Program-made: the position numbers and the translations under genes | Notes under the pieces: generated by a model | What the model was told of the DNA's origin: nothing | The model's database searches: none | Seen by the model: only the letters and a program-made list of their open reading frames with translations | Shown: in pieces, positions 58,083-64,000 of the stretch | How the letters are laid out: each line of letters begins with the position of its first letter | Position numbering within the stretch: position 1 is the first letter of the stretch | DNA from: JAYRZB01 sp041916675 | Lineage (GTDB): Bacteria > Pseudomonadota > Alphaproteobacteria > Rhizobiales > Devosiaceae | Assembly (NCBI GenBank): GCA_041916675.1 | Contig: JAYRZB010000006.1 | Span: forward strand, 124,001 to 188,000 | Length of the DNA: 64,000 nt | Reading direction: 5' to 3'

Positions 58083-58425
58083 GGCGGTATCCTTGATCAG
58101 ATGAGGCGCCGTTCCTGACACAGTTTGACCGGCGGTAACAGGCGCATTCAACCGCCAGTCCCGCCTGCAACGGATCATTGACTCTTTACGATTTCAGCGT
58201 AGAACCCTCACCGAGTTTGAAGGCCTGACCCATGCATGCTGTCGCTTCCATTTCTGGTCCGACCATGACCGCGCTCAAAAGCGCGGGGGCAAGCGCCATG
58301 CTCGCAACCAAAACCACCAAAACCCCCTGAGCTTTTCCCCGGGTCCTCTCCCGCCGGGGAGAGGCCGATCCACTGGGCCGCACCAAACAGGGTGCGCGGG
58401 GGAAACGGGTAAAGGACTAAGCAAT
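58083..58425. other. Intergenic region with an extragenic hairpin
   Basis: 343 bases between the divergent flavoprotein and asd genes. A hairpin CCTCTCCC / GGGAGAGG with a short loop lies at 58345-58364, of the kind often dispersed in Hyphomicrobiales genomes. I see no credible gene; a 32-codon frame at 58232-58330 is not supported. AAAGGA before 58426 is the asd ribosome-binding site. Confidence 0.5.
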
Positions 58426-59466
58426 ATGGGCTATCGCGTCGCAGTCGTTGGTGCCACGGGCAATGTGGGCCGCGAAGTGCTCAACATTCTGGCCGAGCGC
58501 AATTTCCCGGTCAGCGAGGTCATTCCGCTGGCCTCCTCGCGCTCGATCGGGCGCGAGATCAGCTTTGGCGACAAGGTGCTCAAGTGCCGCGATCTTGAGA
58601 CCTTCGATTTCACCGGCGTCGATTTTGCCATCATGTCCGCCGGCTCGGCCATTGCCCGTGACTGGGCGCCCAGGATCGGCGCCATGGGCACAATCGTGAT
58701 CGATAATTCGAGCTACTGGCGCTACCACTCCGATGTGCCGCTGGTGGTGCCCGAGGTCAATGCCCACGTGCTCGATGCCTATATGGCGCAGAACGATCGC
58801 AAGAATATCATTGCCAATCCCAATTGCTCGACCGCCCAGCTGGTGGTGGCGCTCAAGCCCCTGCATGACTTTGCCACCATCAAGCGCGTCGTGGTCTCGA
58901 CCTACCAGTCGGTGTCCGGCGCAGGCAAGGAAGGCATCGACGAGCTCTATGACCAGACCAAGGGCATTTTCGTCACCGACAAACCCACGCCCAAGAAGTT
59001 CCCCAAGCAGATTGCCTTCAACGTCATCCCGCACATCGATGTGTTCATGGAAGACGGCTACACCAAGGAAGAATGGAAGATCCTGGCCGAGACCAAGAAG
59101 ATGCTCGATCCGCGCATCAAGGTATCGGCCACCGCGGTGCGCGTTCCAGTGTTCGTGGGCCATTCCGAAGCGGTCAATATCGAGTTTGACAAGCCGATCT
59201 CCCCCGATGAGGCCCGCGACATCCTGCGCGAGGCCCCCGGCGTCATGGTCATCGATAAGCGCGAACCGGGCGGCTACATCACCCCGGTCGAATGCGTGGG
59301 CGATTACAATACGTTTGTTTCCCGCATCCGCGAGGATGTGACCGTCGAGAACGGTCTGGCCATGTGGGTGGTTTCGGACAACCTGCGCAAGGGCGCGGCG
59401 CTCAACACCATCCAGATTGCCGAAACCCTGATCGAGCGCGGTTTGATGGCGAAAAAAGCGGCCTGA
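58426..59466 (+). CDS. asd: Aspartate-semialdehyde dehydrogenase
   Basis: 346 residues. 'VAVVGATGNVGREVLNILAERNFP' (NADP binding), the catalytic Cys in 'IANPNCSTAQLV', 'VSTYQSVSGAGKEGIDELYDQTK', and the substrate His in 'VFVGHSEAVNIEF'. It reduces aspartyl phosphate to the semialdehyde, the branch point to lysine/diaminopimelate, threonine and methionine. It stands alone after a long intergenic region; the EamA transporter gene begins 151 bases later. Confidence 0.98.
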   Translation: MGYRVAVVGATGNVGREVLNILAERNFPVSEVIPLASSRSIGREISFGDKVLKCRDLETFDFTGVDFAIMSAGSAIARDWAPRIGAMGTIVIDNSSYWRYHSDVPLVVPEVNAHVLDAYMAQNDRKNIIANPNCSTAQLVVALKPLHDFATIKRVVVSTYQSVSGAGKEGIDELYDQTKGIFVTDKPTPKKFPKQIAFNVIPHIDVFMEDGYTKEEWKILAETKKMLDPRIKVSATAVRVPVFVGHSEAVNIEFDKPISPDEARDILREAPGVMVIDKREPGGYITPVECVGDYNTFVSRIREDVTVENGLAMWVVSDNLRKGAALNTIQIAETLIERGLMAKKAA

Positions 59467-59617
59467 TCGGCCCTCTGGCCTTTGGGTCGGCATGCCGGGC
59501 GTGGTCCGGTGTGCCGATCCAGCGCTTGAAACGCGGCATCACCGGCATGCTAGGGTAAGCGCGCCGGCGAATCGGTGTTTGATTTCCTGCGGCTCCGCCG
59601 CCCATCTTGAGCCCTTT

Positions 59618-60496
59618 ATGTCCCCTCGCGATCTGGTTCTCGCCCTTGGTGTCGTCATCATCTGGGGGCTCAATTTCGTTGCCATCAAATGGGGCGTGGC
59701 CGAGGTGCCGCCATTCCTCTTGACCGCGCTGCGCTATATCGGCTGCGTACTGCCGGCGATCTTTTTCGTGCGCCGCCCGGCGGTGAGCTGGAAATTGCTG
59801 GCAGCCTATGGCTTTACCGTCGGGGTCTTGCAGTTCGGCTTCCTGTTTTCAGCCGTCAAGCTCGGCATGCCGGCTGGGCTCGCCTCGCTGGTCATCCAGA
59901 TGCAGGCTTTCTTCACCATCGGCTTTGCCATGCTGCTGCTGAGCGAGCGGCCGAACCGGTTCCAGATCCTGGGGGCGCTGGTGGCGCTGTCCGGACTGGC
60001 TGCCGTCGCCTCCGAGCGGCTTGAAGGGGCGGTGCTCATTCCGTTGCTGATGACGGTTGCCGCGTCCTTCTTCTGGGGCATGTCCAACCTCATCACCAAG
60101 CGGGCCGGCAAGGTCGACATGCTGGCTTTCGTTGTCTGGGGCAGCCTTGTTCCGCCGATCCCGATGCTGATCCTCTCGCTGGCTTTCGAGGGGCCGCAGG
60201 CGATCACCGGACTCTTGCACCTCACGCCCCTGGCCATCGGGTCGGTGCTGTTTATCGCCTATGGGTCGACGCTTTTCGGCTATGGGGCCTGGGCGATCCT
60301 GCTCGGGCGTTATCCGGCCTCGAGTGTTGCCCCGTTTTCGCTTTTGGTGCCGGTGGCAGGCTTTGCCGGGGCGCTGGTCTTTCTGGGCGAAGCGATTTCC
60401 GGCCTCGAAATCCTGGGCAGCGTTCTGATCTTTTCGGGGCTTGTGCTCAACGTTTTCGGTTCAAGGCTCTGGCAGCGCTGGCGCGCCGCCCGGTGA
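59618..60496 (+). CDS. EamA-family transporter (DMT superfamily)
   Basis: 292 residues with ten predicted transmembrane segments in two EamA halves. Landmarks: 'VVIIWGLNFVAIKWGVAEVPPFLLTALRY' at the start of the first half and 'LLGRYPASSVAPFSLLVPVAGFAGALVFLGEAIS' in the second. DMT transporters export or import small metabolites, often amino acids; the substrate cannot be read. The ATG at 59618 begins the first transmembrane segment properly; a longer upstream frame would add a soluble non-family tail. Confidence 0.93.
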   Translation: MSPRDLVLALGVVIIWGLNFVAIKWGVAEVPPFLLTALRYIGCVLPAIFFVRRPAVSWKLLAAYGFTVGVLQFGFLFSAVKLGMPAGLASLVIQMQAFFTIGFAMLLLSERPNRFQILGALVALSGLAAVASERLEGAVLIPLLMTVAASFFWGMSNLITKRAGKVDMLAFVVWGSLVPPIPMLILSLAFEGPQAITGLLHLTPLAIGSVLFIAYGSTLFGYGAWAILLGRYPASSVAPFSLLVPVAGFAGALVFLGEAISGLEILGSVLIFSGLVLNVFGSRLWQRWRAAR

Positions 60497-60539
60497 ACCT
60501 GCTAGTCGAGGGGCTATTGCAAAACGTCTGGAGTTTCCA

Positions 60540-60746
60540 ATGCTGATTTATCGCTATCTGACCGGTCAGGACGATGCCAGTTTCTGCCACAAGGTCACCA
60601 AGGCGCTCTCCGAGGGCTGGCAGCTTTATGGCAACCCGACTCTGACCTTCAATTCCGTGCTCGGCCAGGTCATTGCCGGGCAGGCGGTCACCCGCGAAGC
60701 GCCCGACCAGCCATACGATCCGGACAAGAAGCTCGTCGATTATTGA
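60540..60746 (+). CDS. DUF1737 protein
   Basis: 68 residues. 'YRYLTGQDDASFCHKVTKALSEGWQLYGNPTLTFN' is the DUF1737 signature, a small domain of unknown function, often found alone in alphaproteobacteria. It has one Cys. It follows the EamA gene by 43 bases and is convergent with the Nudix gene; the two stops abut (TGATCA). Confidence 0.85.
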   Translation: MLIYRYLTGQDDASFCHKVTKALSEGWQLYGNPTLTFNSVLGQVIAGQAVTREAPDQPYDPDKKLVDY

Positions 60747-61400
60747 TCAGGCCAGCCCGGCGCGTTCGAGCGCCAGGTGCTGGAGCACCATGATGGTCTT
60801 GGCGTCGGTAATCTGCCCCGACCCGATCATGGCCAGCGCCTCGGCAAAGCCAAACTCGATCACTTCGATGTCTTCACCCTCATGCTCAAGCCCGCCGCCG
60901 TCCGAAATACGGGCGGTAGCGTCATAGTCGCCGACAAAGAACGAGAGCTTTTCAGTCACCGAGCCCGGGCTCATATAGGCGTCGAACAGGTGCCGCACCC
61001 GGCTCACGCGATAGCCGGTTTCCTCCTCGGCCTCGCGCCGGGCGCAGTCTTCGGGCTCCGCCCCATCAAGGAGGCCGGCGCAGGCCTCGATCAGGAACGG
61101 ATCGTCCCCCATGCGATAGACCGGAAAGCGGAACTGGCGCGTCAGGATCACGCTGTCGGTGTCGGGATTGACCAGCAGGATCACCGCCGCATTGCCCCGG
61201 TCATAGGTTTCGCGCACCTGGCGCTGCCAGGTTCCATCGCGCCGTTGCAGCTCGAATTCGGACTTCTCCAGATGCCCCCAGTTGCGCGACAGGGTCACGG
61301 TTGAAATCAGTTTCACGCGCTGGTCCAAAGCGGTCTCCGATGCGTTGCAATCGAGCGTAATAATACGGTTCTGCTTCACATTTTGTCGCATGCGACGCAA
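60747..61400 (-). CDS. Nudix hydrolase (NudK/ADP-sugar pyrophosphatase-like)
   Basis: 217 residues. The Nudix box is complete: 'GLLDGAEPEDCARREAEEETGY' region, with the G-x5-E-x7-R-E-x2-E-E-x-G pattern. 'AAVILLVNPDTDSVILTRQFRFPVYRMG' before it and 'MSPGSVTEKLSFFVGDY' after it are typical of the NudK/NudF group, which hydrolyse GDP-mannose or ADP-ribose. The exact substrate is uncertain. A start at codon 4 is also possible. It is divergent from sdhC. Confidence 0.9.
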   Translation of the reverse strand: MRRMRQNVKQNRIITLDCNASETALDQRVKLISTVTLSRNWGHLEKSEFELQRRDGTWQRQVRETYDRGNAAVILLVNPDTDSVILTRQFRFPVYRMGDDPFLIEACAGLLDGAEPEDCARREAEEETGYRVSRVRHLFDAYMSPGSVTEKLSFFVGDYDATARISDGGGLEHEGEDIEVIEFGFAEALAMIGSGQITDAKTIMVLQHLALERAGLA

Positions 61401-61506
61401 GGACTAGCCCTTGACCTTTGACGGATGCGGAGCGGGGGGCTAGAAGTCTCGAACCATTCCAGACTGGTGTGCGTCGCCACCCCGGCGAGCTGACAGCGAG
61501 GCCCTG

Positions 61507-61902
61507 ATGACCACCCGTGAGCGGCCTCTCTCGCCGCATCTGCAAATCTACCGTTTCACCATCACCATGGCCATGTCGATCGTGCATCGGGCCACCGGCA
61601 TTGCGCTTTATGCGGCAACGCTGCTGCTGGTGCTCTGGCTTGGCGCCGCGGCGCTGGGCGATGGCCCGCTCGGGCTGGTCAATCTGGTTTTGGGCTCCTG
61701 GTTCGGGCAGATCATCCTGTTCCTGACCACCTGGGCGCTGTTTCACCACATGCTCGGCGGCATCCGCCATTTTGTCTGGGACAGTATCCATATGCTCGAA
61801 CCCGGGCGCCGCGAGGCGCTGGCCTGGGCCAATATCATCGGCTCGGTGCTGCTGACGCTCCTGGCCTGGGCGGCGTTTGTGTGGATGGGAGGTGCCAATT
61901 GA
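61507..61902 (+). CDS. sdhC: Succinate dehydrogenase cytochrome b556 subunit
   Basis: 131 residues, three transmembrane segments. 'RPLSPHLQIYRFTITMAMSIVHRATGIALY' is the SdhC signature (Ser and Arg in ubiquinone binding), and the haem-ligand His is in 'LFHHMLGGIRHFVWD'. It is the first gene of the sdhCDA(B) operon, which opens 106 bases after the Nudix gene start. The stop overlaps the sdhD start by 4 bases. Confidence 0.97.
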   Translation: MTTRERPLSPHLQIYRFTITMAMSIVHRATGIALYAATLLLVLWLGAAALGDGPLGLVNLVLGSWFGQIILFLTTWALFHHMLGGIRHFVWDSIHMLEPGRREALAWANIIGSVLLTLLAWAAFVWMGGAN

Positions 61903-62282
61903 CCGATCACGCCCGCATCGCCAATCCCAAAACCCATTACGGCAACGGCAAGGCTGCCACGCGCCATTTCTTCATCCAGCGCCTGTCGGGGTTGGCCAAT
62001 ATCGGCTTTACCGGCTTTTTCGTCTGGCTGGTGGTGCGGCTGGCCGGGGCCGGCCGGGCCGATCTCGTCAGCGTGATCGCCCATCCGGTGGTGGCGCTGA
62101 TCCTGGCGCTGCTGCTGATCGTTGTTGGAATTCACATGCGCATCGGCATGAACGACATCATCCACGACTACGTCCACACCCCGGCGCGCCGGCATCTGGC
62201 CGAGGCCGCCAACACGGCCTTTGTGGTGGTGGTCATGGGCACTGGCCTTTTGGCCATCGCCAAACTCTTGTTCTGGGGCTAG
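61899..62282 (+). CDS. sdhD: Succinate dehydrogenase hydrophobic membrane anchor subunit
   Basis: 127 residues, starting at TTG 61899, which has GGGAGG six bases upstream and overlaps the sdhC stop. 'HFFIQRLSGLANIGFTGFFVWLVV', 'GIHMRIGMNDIIHDYVHTPARR' (the haem His region) and three transmembrane segments identify SdhD. It is the second membrane subunit of complex II. A GTG upstream in the same frame would overlap sdhC further and lacks a ribosome-binding site. Confidence 0.95.
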   Translation: MTDHARIANPKTHYGNGKAATRHFFIQRLSGLANIGFTGFFVWLVVRLAGAGRADLVSVIAHPVVALILALLLIVVGIHMRIGMNDIIHDYVHTPARRHLAEAANTAFVVVVMGTGLLAIAKLLFWG

Positions 62283-62286
62283 CCTG

Positions 62287-64000
62287 ATGGCGACTTACGA
62301 GTTGATCGACCACGAGTTCGATGTGGTGGTGGTGGGCGCTGGCGGTGCGGGCCTGCGCGCCACGCTCGGCATGGCCGAGCAGGGCTTCAACACGGCCTGC
62401 GTCACCAAGGTTTTCCCCACGCGCTCGCATACCGTGGCCGCCCAGGGCGGCATTGCCGCCTCGCTTTCCAACATGGGCCCGGATTCCTGGCAGTGGCACA
62501 TGTATGACACGGTCAAGGGTTCGGACTGGCTCGGCGACAATGACGCCATGGAATATCTGGCGCGCAATGCCCCGCAGGCCGTCTATGAGCTCGAGCACTA
62601 TGGCGTGCCCTTTTCGCGCACCGATGCGGGCAAGATCTACCAGCGCCCGTTTGGCGGCCACATGACCGAGTTCGGCGATGGCCCGCCGGTGCAGCGCACC
62701 TGCGCTGCGGCCGACCGCACCGGCCATGCCATCCTGCATACGCTCTATGGCCAGTCGCTGCGCAACAATGCCCAGTTCTTCATCGAGTATTTCGCCCTCG
62801 ACCTGATCATGTCCGCCGATGGGGTCTGCGAAGGCATCATTGCCTGGAAGCTTGATGACGGCACGCTGCACCGGTTCCGCGCCAAGACGGTGGTTCTGGC
62901 CACCGGGGGTTATGGCCGCGCTTACTTCTCGGCCACATCCGCCCATACCTGCACCGGCGATGGCAATGGCATGGTGGCTCGCGCCGGGCTGCCACTCCAG
63001 GATATGGAGTTTGTCCAGTTCCACCCCACCGGCATTTACGGCTCGGGTTGCCTGATCACCGAGGGCGCGCGCGGCGAAGGCGGGTACCTCGTCAATTCCG
63101 AAGGCGAGCGCTTCATGGAGCGCTATGCGCCCAATGCCAAGGATCTGGCCAGCCGCGACGTCGTCTCGCGCTGCATGACCATTGAAATCCGCGAAGGCCG
63201 CGGCGTTGGCCCCAAGAAGGACCATATCTACCTGCACCTTGATCATCTCGATCCCAAGGTGCTGCACGAGCGCCTGCCGGGCATCTCGGAATCGGCAAAA
63301 ATCTTTGCCGGTGTCGACCTGACCCGCGAGCCGATCCCGGTGATCCCCACCGTCCACTATAATATGGGCGGCATTCCCGCGAACTATCATGGCGAAGTGC
63401 TCAATCCCACGCCTGCCGATCCCGATCGCATCGTGCCCGGCCTGATGGCGGTGGGCGAAGCGGCCTGCGCCTCGGTGCACGGGGCCAACCGGCTGGGCTC
63501 GAACTCTTTGACCGACCTTGTGGTGTTTGGCCGTGCCGCCGCCCTGCGCGCCGGAGAGGTCATTGATCGCAATGCGGCTGTGCCGGCCATCAACAAGGCC
63601 GAGGACGAAAAGGTCCTTGCCCGCTTTGATCGGCTCCGCCACGCCAATGGTTCTGCTCCCACCGCGATGGTGCGCGACCAGATGCAGCAGATCATGCAGC
63701 AGGATGCCGCCGTCTTCCGCACCGCCGAAACCCTGCAGTCGGGCGTTAAACGGATGAGTGAACTCTATCCGAGCCTGAAAGACCTCAAGGTCCACGACCG
63801 GTCGCTGATCTGGAATTCGGATCTGGTTGAAACCCTCGAGCTTGAAAACCTGATGGCTAATGCCATCACCACCGTGGTGTCGGCCGAAGCCCGGCACGAA
63901 AGCCGCGGTGCCCACGCCCGCGAGGATTTCCCGAGCCGCGACGATGTGAACTGGCGCGTGCATTCGCTGAGCTGGGTCGATGACAAGGGCGCGGTGCGCC
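62287..64000 (+). CDS. sdhA: Succinate dehydrogenase flavoprotein subunit (partial)
   Basis: The first 571 residues are visible; the gene runs beyond the window. 'FDVVVVGAGGAGLRATLGMAEQGF' (FAD binding), the covalent-flavin His in 'FPTRSHTVAAQGG', 'FVQFHPTGIYGSGCLITEGARGEGG', 'PTVHYNMGGIPANYHGE' and 'GEAACASVHGANRLGSNSLTDLVVFG'. It oxidises succinate in the TCA cycle. Its covalent flavin is normally helped by SdhE and by the SDHAF4-type factor at 35318-35506. It follows sdhD by 4 bases. sdhB is expected just beyond the window. Confidence 0.98.
   Translation, partial: MATYELIDHEFDVVVVGAGGAGLRATLGMAEQGFNTACVTKVFPTRSHTVAAQGGIAASLSNMGPDSWQWHMYDTVKGSDWLGDNDAMEYLARNAPQAVYELEHYGVPFSRTDAGKIYQRPFGGHMTEFGDGPPVQRTCAAADRTGHAILHTLYGQSLRNNAQFFIEYFALDLIMSADGVCEGIIAWKLDDGTLHRFRAKTVVLATGGYGRAYFSATSAHTCTGDGNGMVARAGLPLQDMEFVQFHPTGIYGSGCLITEGARGEGGYLVNSEGERFMERYAPNAKDLASRDVVSRCMTIEIREGRGVGPKKDHIYLHLDHLDPKVLHERLPGISESAKIFAGVDLTREPIPVIPTVHYNMGGIPANYHGEVLNPTPADPDRIVPGLMAVGEAACASVHGANRLGSNSLTDLVVFGRAAALRAGEVIDRNAAVPAINKAEDEKVLARFDRLRHANGSAPTAMVRDQMQQIMQQDAAVFRTAETLQSGVKRMSELYPSLKDLKVHDRSLIWNSDLVETLELENLMANAITTVVSAEARHESRGAHAREDFPSRDDVNWRVHSLSWVDDKGAVR

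Noticed and set aside
58232..58330. A 32-codon frame upstream of asd
   Set aside because: No ribosome-binding site and no recognisable feature; it lies in a region with an extragenic hairpin.

Overview
The window reads as chromosome of a GC-rich alphaproteobacterium of the order Hyphomicrobiales, most likely Devosia or a close relative. The grounds are gene content and order (hemY, mitofilin-like gene, hemD, hemC facing tsaD, gpsA; the DUF1674 gene, htpX, rsmB-like, heparinase-like, purH; a 1585-residue NAD-dependent glutamate dehydrogenase; sdhC-sdhD-sdhA) and the very GC-rich codon use. No species can be named from the sequence alone.

Layout. 1-13.7 kb: the end of dnaE2, a pterin dehydratase, an aldo/keto reductase, a membrane GGDEF-EAL protein followed by a FeeM/autoinducer-synthase-like acyltransferase, an M20 dipeptidase, an IalB-family protein divergent from a large autotransporter with about 24 repeats, and a TPR-sulfotransferase. 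13.77-27.64 kb: an integrated genomic island. 27.75-48.1 kb: haem synthesis genes (hemC, hemD, hemY), tsaD-gpsA, small conserved genes, htpX, rsmB, purH, glutamate dehydrogenase and leuC. 48.1-56.9 kb: a diguanylate cyclase flanked by two paralogous small genes, a Clp-like membrane protease pair, deoD, leuD-Rid-leuB, a fasciclin protein and a PagL-like lipid A deacylase. 56.9-64 kb: a BaiN/YhiN-type flavoprotein, asd, an EamA transporter, a Nudix hydrolase and sdhCDA (sdhA runs off the end).

The island is the part that deserves attention. It has split a host tRNA-Thr(CGT) gene inside the anticodon loop: the host 3' half is at 13735-13780 and the host 5' half at 27630-27668, sharing a 9-bp core. 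Just inside the right end the island carries a complete second tRNA-Thr(CGT), which differs from the split gene only by compensated stem changes, so it looks like a replacement for the gene it broke. The right half of the island holds a tyrosine integrase, an AlpA-like regulator, a primase-helicase with an origin-like inverted repeat after it, a divergent XRE repressor with operator-like dyads, and a HEPN-domain protein. The left half is one tightly overlapping eight-gene operon on the minus strand: Phd-like antitoxin, Dcm cytosine methyltransferase, Vsr nuclease, a 74-residue protein, a MutL/MORC-type GHKL ATPase, two unrecognised proteins, and a protein with a McrA-type N-terminal head and a hydrophobic tail. 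I read it as a candidate restriction/defence system in which modification and mismatch repair genes are coupled to an ATPase-centred effector module. The class of GHKL ATPase operons with methylases is known, but I do not recognise this exact composition as a named system.
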